From positions 41,843,949-41,907,948 of the forward strand of contig OX387182.1 in assembly GCA_947561395.2 (NCBI GenBank): a DNA stretch of 64,000 nt, given 5' to 3'. The DNA comes from Buxus sempervirens. Lineage: Eukaryota; Streptophyta; Magnoliopsida; Buxales; Buxaceae. Shown here piece by piece: positions 1 to 10,698 of the stretch. The notes beneath the pieces were generated by a model. That model did no database searches. It was not told where the DNA came from and was given only the letters and a program-made list of their open reading frames with translations. The translations under genes and the position numbers were made by a program. Numbering within the stretch: position 1 is the first letter of the stretch; every line of letters starts with the position of its first letter.

Positions 1-1992
1 CTTGAAGGATTTGTTGAAATAATGGAGAAAACTTGGTTTTACCATGAAATAAATTTTAGGATGGTATTTAATTTATAAGGATTAATCTAGAAGGCTCTAG
101 GTAAGTTTTAGAAAGTTTGTAGATTAATTTAGACCAAGAAAACCTAAAGCAAAAGCATAAGAATCCGAAATTGGAAAATCTGGAAAATTCTGTTAAAATT
201 TGCACGAGCGCCTAGGATCGCCTAGGATCGCTCAGCCCTGTAGCGGTAGGCGCTCTAAGTAAAATTTGTAGATTTTGGGGATTTTGTAATTCGAATAAAT
301 ACCCAATAATTCTTATGATTAATTAAGCATATTAGCATCTTTATAAGGACCTAATTAAGCTATAAAAATTATAAAATTAATTGGGAAAGATTAAGCAATA
401 AATAGAAGGTTATAATGAAAGGATTGTTTATAAAAGAGTCAAAGGGTATGGATATTGCTAGAAATAATACTACTGAAATTTATAGCTTATAAACATCTTT
501 TAAACTTCATTCTAGGTCTGTAGAACATGCTGGAAAAATAAAATACAGAAAATTCAAATAGAAACTAGCTTAGGTGCTAAGGTAGGAAATTGGATTCTAA
601 TAAAGGGATTAAGAAGGAAAAGTTCAAGCATGATTTGATTTACTTTTATTTGAGCTTTATATAGGAATATTGGCTACTGGAATTGCCTAAACTCAGATTT
701 TACCGGATTTATGATACTTGAGTTTTATTTTGAATATAATTGGAAGAATTGCATAGGTTATTCTGAAAATGCCTATAATTGGATTTGTTATGATTGAATC
801 ATGGATTTCACATGGAATGGAATAATTTGGTATGGATTGGTATGTGGTATGATATTGTTCTCTTTAATTTTACGGTTGGATGATACGGCTTCTGTGGTAG
901 AGTTGATACTATCTTTTACGGCAGAGATGGGTAATCCTCTGTGTAGAGATGTGTAATCCTTTATGGGTAAAAGTGTGTATGCCTTCTACATTAGCGTGTC
1001 CTCCCGTATGTGGTTTTATCGTGGTTTGTGTCAGTGGGCTTAGCTGTATATGGATCCATAGTTTTGGCTGGTTAGCTAAGTGGTATTTAGTTTGGATTGA
1101 TTTACTCCTATATTGCGAGCGCGTTTCCCTTTGCAAGTTAGTTTGCTCTGGGAGGGTCCTATGTCTGGAGGGACACCCCGGTGAGTCGCTGGTGATTCCC
1201 TGTACATGTGGATAAGCAACCACACTCCATGTATTGATTCAGGTGCTGCATGCTGGTGGTACGTCCAACTCTGCGGAGTTCGTGCGCAATAAGTCGGTGA
1301 CTACGGCTCTTGCCTAAGCTGCGCTGCATGGGGCTTGAGTATCATCAAGTAGCACTGCCCCTAAACCGCACGGTGGAACAGCATTTAGTTGAGTGTCATC
1401 TCAAATACTTATCATCTTTGTGAGTCCTGCAATGGCACGTGTTTTGTCGCTTTTGTCGGTTTACCTCGTTAACATCAAGTTACTGGTATTTATACATGAT
1501 CATATGTTTCATCGCCTTATTTGTAATTGCCATGAATAACTTGGATTTCTCGTCTTATCGTTGATTAATCGAATACCTCATGAATATTGCTTACATTGGA
1601 CTGTTTCAAATTGCATGCACCTGTTACTTGCTGAGATGTAAATCTCACTCCGTTTTCCCCTATTTTTCAGGTTGCTTGGAGAGATCGCGAAGATGGGGTT
1701 TTAATTTGATGGGTAGAAATATAATTGGTATTAATGCCACATGTTGATTAGATAAACTTTATTGTAAATAGAATTGATATTATTGAATAAAGAATTGTTG
1801 TTATTGGACACCATAACTCTGATGTAATTAATTTGTAAATTTTAAAATTATTGTGAATCTTGGTTTGTATCTGACCCCAGCTTCGTGGTAACACCTCGAG
1901 TTTGGTTGTTGAACCGGACTTGGGTTGTTACAGTAGCGAACTGGGTTCGGGTTGGGTGCCGGTTTGCACTGACCCGGGTTCGGGGCGTTACA
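1..1992 (+). mobile_element. 3' part of a family A long LTR (chromodomain gypsy type), cut by the window start
   Basis: The stretch aligns by eye along most of its length with the LTR at 60452-62791 (opposite strand) and with the solo LTR at 13194-18843. Shared landmarks are the block GGAGGGACACCCCGGTGAG near 1170 and the final block with TTGTTACAGTAGCGAAC near 1922, closing in GGGGCGTTACA at 1992. The complete copy is 2340 bp, so roughly 350 bp should lie before base 1. There is no coding sequence. Whether it is a solo LTR or the end of a full element cannot be told from here. It appears to sit inside the family D LTR that continues after it. Confidence 0.8.
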
Positions 1993-2867
1993 GAAATCGT
2001 ATAAGGGAAAAGGGGGAGAGAAGGGAGGGACCAACGTTGAGAGATGGAGGGGGTGAGCGAGGGCCGGATGCCTTGGAATGGGGGGAGAGGGAATCCCCTC
2101 TTTATAGTGAAAAAAAAGTGACCGAATTTTAATTTTGGTTTACTTTTTTCACTTGTTACAAAATAAAACCTCATTGAGCTTATCCATCCAACTAACGCAT
2201 TCTCCACATGCGTTAAAGGATTTTTATTTTATTTTTTATTTAATTTAAATAATAGATATTTATAATATATTATTATTTTATTGTTAGATTTTTTATCTTT
2301 TGTCCTTTCTTCATTCTTTGCCACATGTGCCGTTTTGTCAGAATTTTGACATCCTATAACTCTTTCATCTGGTGTTTGATTTCAGCAAACTTAGTGATGT
2401 TGGAATCAGGTTGAAATCCTCTATCCACTGAGCTAGAGTTTGGCAGAAAATTCAAACTTTTAGCAGAAGCGCGAAACTGCTACCTCGGAGCTAGTTTTGC
2501 TTATCTCTTTATCCGGGACTCTGATTCGAGCAAACTCAATTGCGTTGGAATCGTGTCGAGACGCTCTTTCCGCTAGGACAAGTTTTGGTAGCTGATCTGG
2601 GGTTTAGCAAAAAGCCGATTTCTGCTCCCCTCAAGATTGACCGCCCAATAACTTCTTCATTTGTACTACGATTTCGGCAAACTTGGTGGCTTAGGAACCA
2701 TATCAAAATCCTCTATCTAATGGTAAGAAGTTTGGTGATCAATTTGCACCAGATCAAAAAGTCAATTTTTTGACCCCTCCGGGTTTGACTTTTTCAGTTA
2801 GGATTTTATTTATTATTATTATTATTTTTTTTTCATTTTTTTGGGGTGCAAAAATGAGGTGCTGACA
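1993..2867 (+). mobile_element. 3' part of a family D long LTR
   Basis: This matches the 3' ends of the D LTRs at 37413-40971 and 45324-48421: repeated modules with AGCAAACT..GTTGCGTTGGAATCGTGTC, the AAAAGTCAA..TTTTTGACC stretch, and the closing GCAAAAATGAGGTGCTGACA at 2867. Its 5' part is not visible because the family A LTR (1-1992) replaces it, so the A element probably inserted into this D LTR. It holds three copies of the D module (near 2360, 2510 and 2650). No coding potential. Confidence 0.7.
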
Positions 2868-2928
2868 AGTTGCATAATTTGTGAAACTGTTTATGGAACT
2901 CCTGCTGAGAATTAGTGCTGCCCTGTAG

Positions 2929-3042
2929 TACCAAAGAGCAGTTGTTATTTTAGGCTTGTTCTGTTTGACTTGCATATTTACCTACTGCGAAAAAGCTAAG
3001 AAGAAAACAATATCTATTTCCACTCCATTTCCTTTAAAATGA
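2929..3042 (+). CDS. possible terminal exon of an unrecognised host gene (membrane-segment C terminus)
   Basis: Just after the LTR remnants an acceptor-like site (CTGCCCTGTAG, ending at 2928) is followed by 37 open codons and a TGA at 3040-3042. The peptide has a hydrophobic stretch (AVVILGLFCLTCIFTYC) followed by a basic patch (EKAKKK), as in a C-terminal transmembrane anchor with a cytosolic tail. I do not recognise the protein. If real, the upstream exons were displaced by the LTR insertions ending at 2867. An alternative is the overlapping short frame beginning at 3039 (MTQPAAVKEP, 44 codons), which contains a GTGAGT donor-like site. Chance is also quite possible at this length. Confidence 0.2.
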   Translation, partial: YQRAVVILGLFCLTCIFTYCEKAKKKTISISTPFPLK

Positions 3043-4306
3043 CTCAACCTGCAGCTGTGAAGGAGCCAAATGAGGTTGTGATGTCCTCATCTCTGCTTGA
3101 GCTCATAAACCGTGAGTGTGGTGCAGAATCCGGCTCCCTTAGGATTAGGCTTGTTGGATATTTTTGTCCTTAGTCTTGGCACAGGATTGAAAACCTTTTC
3201 GAAGCATGGTTTGGCTTATTCTATGAATGTTATTTGGCAGCATGAGTCTAAAGTCAATTAAATAGAATTATGTGAGAGTTCATGTATTTGTGTATGTATA
3301 TGTATGTATATCTTATATAAAAGTAAGTTATCTTAACTTTAATTGTGTTAGTACACCCAATTTAGTCTCCAAGTTCAGGCTGTTGGCTTGGGAGGGTAGT
3401 TATTGTGCTTAAGACTTAATTATTGAGTACAAGTACAGCTTATGTAAGTCAAGTCAGTTTTTTGACAGCCCTGTCAAAATCCAATGCCTTAACGTGGTTC
3501 TCTCAGTGACTCCTTTGTGCTTCCCGTTTGCATGGAAATTATCATGATCTTGGAGTAAACTCTTCCGACTTTTATTTGTATATGTCGGCAAGAGATTGCG
3601 AGTAAGTTGGTCAACATCAAGCTGCAAATGCGAAGATCACAACGTTGAAAATTCTTATAGATTTCTCATAATTGTAGAACATTTAATTTAAAAAAAAAAT
3701 AAACTGGGATCCTTCGATTCATGAAATTAATTAAGATTTGTAGGCCTTAGAGTTCATCATAGAATTGATAAAAATTGTAGGGTTGACTCGTATTTCTAGA
3801 TCTAGAAGTTTGACAGACATTAGATTTGTAGGTGTATCTACACTATGTAATTACATTGAAAATTAATTACACGGAATCAACAAAAATACTTTGTTACAGT
3901 ATTTGCATGCCCTTGAGCATTCAATTGAAGCTTTGGCAGAACGGGTGGGATGAATGACCAACGATACTTGTTGAAAATTTTCCATTTTGAAAGATCCAAC
4001 TCTCTCTGTTTCTCTTTCTTTATTGTCATTTTTAATTTTTTAAACGTTTTTGGTAAAAAGATATTAATTTTATTCAACAAAAGGTCTAGAAAAAGCTATC
4101 CCACTTACATCAGCAAATAGCAAAGATGTTATAGGAGGAGGTGGATTTTGTAACCAGGGAATAGTTGCTAAGAGCAAAATTTGCCAAATAATCAACAATT
4201 TTTTTTAAACATATCTAATAATATTTTTATTAGATATGTTTAAAAATACAGAAAAAAAAAACTTTTTATTCTATATTTGACTCTAATTTTCATATAAACC
4301 CTTCAT

Positions 4307-4375
<69 letters not shown>

Positions 4376-5619
4376 ACCTCTTGCTACTCTATTTCAAAGG
4401 TTTGGTTGCCATGTGAAAAGCTTTGAACTCTCCCAAGGATGACTCTAGTCATGGTGTTGGGGAGTCACATGGAGCTTAATGCAATTTGATAGATACAATA
4501 TTACAGACATGAGGACCACAAAGCAACACTGTTTTTTTTTCATTGGGTGAATAAAAAGGCAAATAAACTTAGACAGATACAATGAGAGCTGTTGCACAGC
4601 CATGGAGTTTACCAAAAAGTACAGGCTTTAAGAACTGGGGAGGAACCCAATGTCAATAACATGAAAAGCTGCTAAGAGCAGAGCTTGCCAAGTGAACTGT
4701 ACCTGGTTTTCATCACGATTGACAATTGACGTCTTGACTATGCTAATCTTGTGGAGTAAGAGCTTGCTCTGTTAACTATGAATCCTCTTCAATACCAGCT
4801 CATACTGTTGCCGCTTCAACAATGAAATCTGATGAGATTCCAATTGCCGAGCAGAATGCAGCAACGAAATGTCCACTTGAATTCCTGCAATCAACTAGCA
4901 GCAGCTTCTCAACTAGATTTGGCCGCATAAAAAATGCATCCAAAGTAATTAGAAAAATTAAGCCCTTAATGGAGGCAATTAATTAACATATTGGATGCAA
5001 ACACAAATTTTCATCTTATAATGAAGCCTTTAATTACTTCCGAGAACATTGTCTATCATTTTGTTAACACAATGCACCCTTCCTACTTTGGTACTGTTGT
5101 GTGTGCCAGGTCTCTATATTTGATCTATACACAATCTATTACTCAATTTAGAACACTAGTAAAAGGTCGTATGTGATCATTCATGATTCAGTCCTTTAAT
5201 TATAGTCTTTCGACCCCAATTCTTTCAAGGTTAAGCCAAAATCGTCGCTTAAACACAGGCAACGATATCACAGGAGTCCAAAAACTGATCATACACCTTT
5301 TTCATCTCTACATCCAGAACCATATAGAAACGAAGAAGCCAAAAATATCGAGAAATTCCATGGGCCAAAAAAAAAAACAAAATTTATGCAAATGCAAAAA
5401 TAATGTATAATATTGTAATGGAATAACCACCCCAGAACAATAAGATAATTCTTACTAGTTTTAGGTAAAAAGGAAATTTATATTAATTGCTTCATGAAAA
5501 GAAGTAAAAAATGAACAAAAAGTCTATTGTAATACCAGTAAGACACGCACCTAGTTACTTGACGATTTGTTGTTGCTTCCACAGCTAGGCAATCAATGTG
5601 GAAATGGCCAAAAGAGAGA
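3043..5619. other. low-copy intergenic DNA, no gene recognised
   Basis: AT-rich sequence without a convincing reading frame, apart from the (AT)n tract described separately. The end nearest the receptor gene (about 5400-5619) should hold that gene's 3' UTR and polyadenylation region on the minus strand, but I could not fix a cleavage site. Short frames at 4991-5176 and 5183-5410 lack any domain or coding character. Confidence 0.5.
4311..4369. repeat. (AT)n microsatellite
   Basis: About 29 uninterrupted AT units in low-copy DNA downstream of the receptor gene. It is a probable length-polymorphic marker linked to that gene. Confidence 0.95.
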
Positions 5620-8442
5620 TCAGCAACCACAAGTACACATGCTCTCAAGCCTTTTTAGATCACAACCCGGTTGGAGGCGGTAGTTCTCCCAACCCCTGTT
5701 TCTCCAAAATGTAACACGGACATTTGGGATGTGAGAAATTTTGGAGTGATCTTCACCTTCATCTCGATGTAGCCTTCTTAGAAATTCATCCGGCATGTCG
5801 GAAAACCAAAGCACTTTGAGATTGAGAAGTTCTTCAATTCCAAATGGCAGCTTCTCTAGCAACTCACAACGTGCAATTTGTAATTCTTCAAGCACAGGCA
5901 TTGTTCCCTTTTCCATTGTTACCGACTTTAGTCCATTTAATTTGTGAAGATTTAAGAACTTGAGTGTTTGAAACCCTCTTGTCTTAAAACACAATGACTC
6001 TCCATCGTAAGCCGCAAATAGTTCAAGCTCTACTAGATTAGGCAAAGTTCCAAGGACTTCTAGTGGATCATTTCTCAAGTTACTCCACCTTAGTCTTAGC
6101 CTGACCAGGTTATTGAGTAAGGGAATCCAATGCGGTAACTTCTCTAAACGCCCTTCTAGGTATAACCTCTGGAGAAAAGGTGGAGGTGAACAGAGAGAGT
6201 GCAGATCAAGAGCCTCCTCCTCTTCTATTGAAATTACACCGAGGGAACGAAGTTTGGTCATCTTTTCAATAGAACAGCACAGATCCCTTCCATATTCTCT
6301 TCTCAACTTTCGAATGCCCAATCTTTTTAATTGGCTTAACCTTCCTAGCTCTTTTATCATGATACCACCATCATTGCATTGTTCTTTTGGTTCTATAATA
6401 CAAAGCTTTTGTAGGCTTGTCAAATTTCCTATTTCCCTTCCTACCTTCACTCCTTGGGTGCTTTCTATAGTTACGTAAGACTGCACATTGTAAGAATAAA
6501 CAAGAATATGGCGCAACTTTTGGAGCTTAAAGATCCCCATAGGGAACTCAGATATGCAGGCATGTTTAAGATCTAAAGTTTCTAGGTTCTGGAGCCTCTC
6601 GATCGAGTTGGGAAGCATTGTGATCTTGCTTCCCCCCAAACATAGATACCTTAAATGGAATAAATTTGTGAATTCGTTGGGGAACACCTCCAAAGGCACA
6701 CTTCTTAAATCTAACACTTTCAATAGCCTTAGACCACCAATAAACGTAGTGTTAGAGAGTTTATGTACCTTCATGAACAACAAAGAGCGAAGGCCAGACA
6801 AGCACTTGGTTGGAGGTATGTTGTCGCAACTCTTAAGGACTGATAAACGTCGGATTCTTTCAGCGTGACCAGTCTCCCTTTCGTTTGTTGTTATTCCAAA
6901 ATTTTGGTCCTTGGACTTCGAAAGAATGATTTCACGAATGAGATCATGGACACGGCACCTTTTGATCCTTCCCTCGATATTTATTGTAGCAACTTGGATT
7001 AGGCTTCTACTGATGAGCTCATTGAGGTAGCTTTCTCCAACCTCTTCCAAGGTCCTTCCTGCTTGTTCTTCTATGAACCCTTCAGCGATCCAAAAGCGAA
7101 TCAGTGTCATTGGACTAAACACGTAGTCCTCTGGAAAAAGGCCCAAATAAAGGAAACAATGTTTGAGGTGGTATGGTAAATGATTATAACTAAGTGACAA
7201 TATCTTCATCATGCTTCTTAGCTTGTCATTTTTGTTCAATTCAGCTCCAAGGCTTTGATTGATGATGTCCCAATCATCTATTATGGTACTCCCATTTGCC
7301 AACAGGCCACCAACTGCCACAATTGCAAGTGGCAATCCCTGGCATCTCCCCAAAATATTCTCCGAAAGTTGCTTCAAGTGTGAAGGACAAGTGTTTCCTT
7401 TGAACACCTTCTTGCAAAATAAAGTCCAAGACTTCTCTGAATCTAAGGGTTTCAGTTTATAAACATGACCAACACCAGAGGATAATTTGCAAGAGGAAGC
7501 TATATCATGAGAACGTGTGGTAACCAGGACTCGACTACAGCAATTACTGTCGGGAAGAACATATTCGAAAGCTTCCCATGCGTCTATGCTCCAAATATCA
7601 TCGAAAACTATGAAATACCTCTTTTGCTGCAGAAATTGTTTGATCATCTCCTTGAGCCCAACATTAGTCATCGTGTCTAGCTCTTGAGATTTTGATTGCA
7701 TACTTTTACCGAAGAGTTGTTGTACCAAGTCCTTTAGGATATTCTTGATTTTGAATGATTGTGAAACATTGATCCAAGCATGGCTCTGAAATTGTCCCTT
7801 CACTCGCGGATGATCATAGACTTTTTTGACGAGGGTGGTTTTGCCTAACCCGCCCATACCTGCTACCGAAATTACTCCACACTTGGATTCACCATCCAAG
7901 AGCAATCCAATCAGAGTTTCTATGGGTTTTTCAAAGCCCACGAGGTCAGATTCCTCCATTAGAATAACATCCTCTCGACGATCATGCCAGGTTGGCCTTG
8001 CAGAAATGGAACGTGTTAAGCCTTGTTCGAGGCTGTTGAAATGGTATTTTTGGCTTCCCTCAGAAGTGTCTTGGATCCTCCTCTTTATGTCCTTTATGCT
8101 TGACGCTATCTGATGGCGTGCTTGGAGGTTTGTAACCCAACCAATCATCTGACAAAGAAGACCCAAGCACCCATCCCTGTGATCATCTTGTTCAAGATGA
8201 ACCATGAATTCTTCGAGAACATCTTCAGTGTCATAAGCAACGTCCCTCACTTGCTTAACACAGATCTGAACTCTTTCTTCGATCTCATCTCTTGCATCCG
8301 CAGCTCGTAAGAAGGCTTGCATGTGCTCCAGTTCACTTCTAATGTATCGAACTTCCGTGCTAACTCCGCTCAAAGTTTTCAATTCTTCCTCAAGCAAAGG
8401 AAAAAGCTTCTCGATGACAGTGGTTATAGCTTTCTCAGCCAT
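5620..8442 (-). CDS. CC-NB-LRR disease resistance protein (RPM1-like NLR), intact
   Basis: A single uninterrupted exon of 940 codons, typical for coiled-coil NLR receptors, which sense pathogen effectors in the cytoplasm or at the plasma membrane and trigger cell death. Domains in order: N-terminal Rx-type coiled coil (1-150) with an EDVID-like motif DTEDVLEEF (71-79); NB-ARC with P-loop GMGGLGKTT (195-203), RNBS-A (218-230), kinase-2 YFIVFDDIW (276-284), RNBS-B SRVLVTTRS (303-311), GLPLA (369-373), RNBS-D (428-440) and an MHD position reading VHD (498-500); then leucine-rich repeats from about 550 to the end. The frame is open for 69 more codons upstream (to 8649), but I choose the start at 8442: it begins with the family-typical MAEKA, has a purine at -3 and G at +4, and has a TATA-like box about 70 bp before it. 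No frameshift or missing motif, so it is probably functional. Confidence 0.93.
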   Translation of the reverse strand: MAEKAITTVIEKLFPLLEEELKTLSGVSTEVRYIRSELEHMQAFLRAADARDEIEERVQICVKQVRDVAYDTEDVLEEFMVHLEQDDHRDGCLGLLCQMIGWVTNLQARHQIASSIKDIKRRIQDTSEGSQKYHFNSLEQGLTRSISARPTWHDRREDVILMEESDLVGFEKPIETLIGLLLDGESKCGVISVAGMGGLGKTTLVKKVYDHPRVKGQFQSHAWINVSQSFKIKNILKDLVQQLFGKSMQSKSQELDTMTNVGLKEMIKQFLQQKRYFIVFDDIWSIDAWEAFEYVLPDSNCCSRVLVTTRSHDIASSCKLSSGVGHVYKLKPLDSEKSWTLFCKKVFKGNTCPSHLKQLSENILGRCQGLPLAIVAVGGLLANGSTIIDDWDIINQSLGAELNKNDKLRSMMKILSLSYNHLPYHLKHCFLYLGLFPEDYVFSPMTLIRFWIAEGFIEEQAGRTLEEVGESYLNELISRSLIQVATINIEGRIKRCRVHDLIREIILSKSKDQNFGITTNERETGHAERIRRLSVLKSCDNIPPTKCLSGLRSLLFMKVHKLSNTTFIGGLRLLKVLDLRSVPLEVFPNEFTNLFHLRYLCLGGSKITMLPNSIERLQNLETLDLKHACISEFPMGIFKLQKLRHILVYSYNVQSYVTIESTQGVKVGREIGNLTSLQKLCIIEPKEQCNDGGIMIKELGRLSQLKRLGIRKLRREYGRDLCCSIEKMTKLRSLGVISIEEEEALDLHSLCSPPPFLQRLYLEGRLEKLPHWIPLLNNLVRLRLRWSNLRNDPLEVLGTLPNLVELELFAAYDGESLCFKTRGFQTLKFLNLHKLNGLKSVTMEKGTMPVLEELQIARCELLEKLPFGIEELLNLKVLWFSDMPDEFLRRLHRDEGEDHSKISHIPNVRVTFWRNRGWENYRLQPGCDLKRLESMCTCGC

Positions 8443-8510
8443 TGCTACACAACTTTCGTTCTTCAAATCAGAGCTAAGGATGATTTTTACTGTAAATCTA
8501 TGTATAAACT

Positions 8511-8519
8511 GTTTATATA
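8511..8519 (-). promoter_or_regulatory. candidate TATA box of the NLR gene
   Basis: On the minus strand this reads GTTTATATA reversed to TATATAAAC, 69-77 bp upstream of the chosen ATG at 8442. A transcript starting about 30 bp downstream would have a short leader of about 40 nt and would exclude the upstream in-frame extension. This is a positional inference only. Confidence 0.35.
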
Positions 8520-8649
8520 CATGACTCTCAACTATGATAGTCGACAGAGTCAGTGATTGCTGTGTCTGAATGCTTAAAGAATTCCTAATAATGTTTGGTA
8601 TTCCAAACAGTCTTTTTGAAAGAGGACTAATTAAGTCTCCCAGCCCCAC

Positions 8650-9733
8650 ACTTGATTATAGCTAATTAACAGAAAAGACAAAGGGATTGCCAATTGTTGT
8701 TGTACAAATTATATCGAACCTCTCAATGCCACTTGATTATATTATAACCAATGAAGCTTAAGTAACGTGATTAGACTTCTAGCTAGGTTCACACTTGAAC
8801 AAGACAAAGCATACAGTAACGCATGGTCCCCAATCAACCTTGTATTAGTTGATTACAACTAATTAAGCTTCAGCAAATTGATAAACATTTTAGTAAAATA
8901 ACAAAATAAATTGGCATATTGTCGTTTCCTTATTATTTTAACCGGAATTCACATGCTGACGTGATTAAATTTAATGAGCTTAGGAAACTTAATGAACTTG
9001 AAAAGAGCCCACTTGTGTTTCTTACTACCAATTTGCTTATACTTATCTTTCTTTTGAATATGATTTCTTATATTTAATCAAATTAACGTGACTAGATTCT
9101 TATTTCCTTACTATTATAATCTAACTTCATGTTCTCACAACTACCCAAAAAAAAAAATTTTAATTAAGAAAAATTTCAGCCAGAGCAAGTCTACAGCTTT
9201 ACAGTAAGTCACCATCCCCCACCTTGTATTGGTTGATTACAACTAATAAAGCTTAAGCAACATGACAATTATTTTATTAAAATGCATAATTAATGCGCAT
9301 ATTGCCGTTATTTAAATTACTAGTAAAACTTCTCTTCATGTTGCCTTTATTAAATTTATCCAGATCAGGTAACGTAAAGAAATTAAATAGCGCATAATCG
9401 AGTCCCTAACCCAAATTTTGCTTTTAATTAAATGAAATCATGTGATTAGGTTCTTATTCTCGTATTGCTAACTTCAAGATTTCACCACTATAAACAAGAA
9501 AAATGAACCATATAGAGAAGGTGAGGAAGACTATTTAATTCCATAAAATTGAAAAGATAAAAATAAAATAAAAAATTAAGGTTAAAAGAAGAGGACTAAT
9601 TGGATCTCTGCCCCAACTTAAATGTTCTTAATGAGCTCCTTGTTATTTCCTTCTTATATATTCTAATGTACTGCATGTGCCGACTTGATTACAATTAATG
9701 AGTTAAAAGTAACATGACAAGATTTATAAAGAA
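8650..9733. other. upstream region of the NLR gene, no gene seen
   Basis: AT-rich DNA with repeated short phrases (for example CTTGTATTAGTTGATTACAACTAAT near 8840 and CTTGTATTGGTTGATTACAACTAAT near 9223), suggesting an old local duplication of a few hundred bases. No open frame of note. Confidence 0.45.
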
Positions 9734-9750
9734 GTTTAACTGAGCCATGA
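9734..9750 (+). repeat. left target-site duplication of a truncated LINE
   Basis: GTTTAACTGAGCCATGA here recurs as GTTTAACTGAGCCTTGA at about 10115-10131, just after the A-rich tail of the LINE fragment: 17 bases with one mismatch, as expected for target-primed reverse transcription. Confidence 0.75.
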
Positions 9751-10113
9751 GGCTCAGTTAAACCGTGAGGCTGAGTAAGTGAACCTTTCTAGTTCGGTTA
9801 TGAAGTTCCCACGGCGTATTCGAGGTCTTATGTTAAATAAAAGAGTTATGCAACAAGTTTCCTTTGGTCTTATTCTCTCATTGTTTTAGAGAGGGTAACC
9901 AAGTAGCAGATTCTCTTGCTAATTTTTCTCTTCATCATTTCTTTTGTATTTGGTTTAAAGCTCTCCCTCCTATTTTCTTGGTTCTGAGCGTGGATTCGCA
10001 GGGTGTACTATTTACTAGATTGGTCCAAGTTTAATGAATAGTGTCTTTCTCACCAAAAAAAATAAAAAAAAAAAAGTAATAAAACATAGAGGAAAAAAAA
10101 ACCAAAAAAAAAA
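9751..10113 (+). mobile_element. 5'-truncated LINE (3' end of ORF2, RNase H tail, poly-A)
   Basis: Positions about 9840-10033 read as the end of a plant L1 ORF2: the frame contains HCFREGNQVADSLANFS, the closing motif of LINE-encoded RNase H, and ends in TAA. It is followed by a short untranslated stretch and a broken A-rich tail (10055-10113). A 17-bp target duplication flanks it. The first 13 inserted bases (GGCTCAGTTAAAC, 9751-9763) are an exact inverted copy of the start of the duplication, making a 13-bp palindrome across the 5' junction. The same RNase H motif occurs in the larger LINE at 42743-43813 (minus). Confidence 0.8.
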
Positions 10114-10253
10114 GGTTTAACTGAGCCTTGATCTTAACCCCAGTTTATTCACAAAGAATGAGATTAAGTAACGTGTCTAGACTTGTTTCCATATTATAAT
10201 ATTTGTCTTGTTGTTCACACCATCACCCCAAAGAAAAGAAGGGAAAAAGAAAA

Positions 10254-10698
10254 GGAAAATTTTGAAAAAGGGTCACTTTTGGCCGATATTTATAAAAACA
10301 TTTCACTAAGATGTCGAATTGCAAAAAAGGTCCACTTTTTAAAAATAATTAACTTGAATGGTCACTCCTAAAAAATAATTAAAAATAGTGTCATTTTATT
10401 ATAGACAAACCATGCTTGAGTCCACGTATGATGCGCTCACATCTCACGTAGAATGCGCTTGTGTCCCATGTAAGATGGGCTCGTGTCCCATGTAAGAAGC
10501 TTGAATCCTATGTATAATGAGCTTGTATCCCAAAAAAATGATCCTCAAATTTAATTATTTTTGAAAAATGATCCTATAATTTAATTTCGACACATTTTTT
10601 TAAATATTGACAAAAAGTTGTCCTTTTCTATAATTTAGGATCTTAGTGGACTGTTTTTATAAATATCCGCCAAAAATGACCCTTTTTCATAATTTTCC
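10254..10698. mobile_element. MITE-like element with 45-48 bp inverted ends
   Basis: The left end (10254-10300: GGAAAATTTTGAAAAAGGGT, then CACTTTTGGC..GATATTTATAAAAACA) is the inverted copy of the right end (10651-10698) with few mismatches. Element length is about 445 bp and there is no coding sequence. Flanks are A-rich, so a target duplication cannot be judged. A 21-22 bp minisatellite sits in the middle. The size and long inverted ends suggest a Mutator-like or unclassified non-autonomous DNA transposon. Confidence 0.65.
10415..10532 (+). repeat. minisatellite, about 5.4 units of 20-22 bp
   Basis: Units begin at 10415, 10436, 10458, 10480, 10500 and 10522 with consensus CTYGTGTCCCATGTAARATG. 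Units differ by a few substitutions. The array lies wholly inside the MITE-like element. Confidence 0.8.

Noticed and set aside
909..1223. Overlapping 88-119 codon frames on both strands at 909-2207
   Set aside because: They lie in family A and D LTR sequence, differ between copies, and show no domain.
6113..8556. Several plus-strand frames of 60-121 codons
   Set aside because: They are antisense shadows of the NLR gene.
8443..8649. 69-residue N-terminal extension of the NLR protein
   Set aside because: It has no NLR character, contains a TATA-like sequence, and the family-typical MAEKA start with good context lies at 8442.
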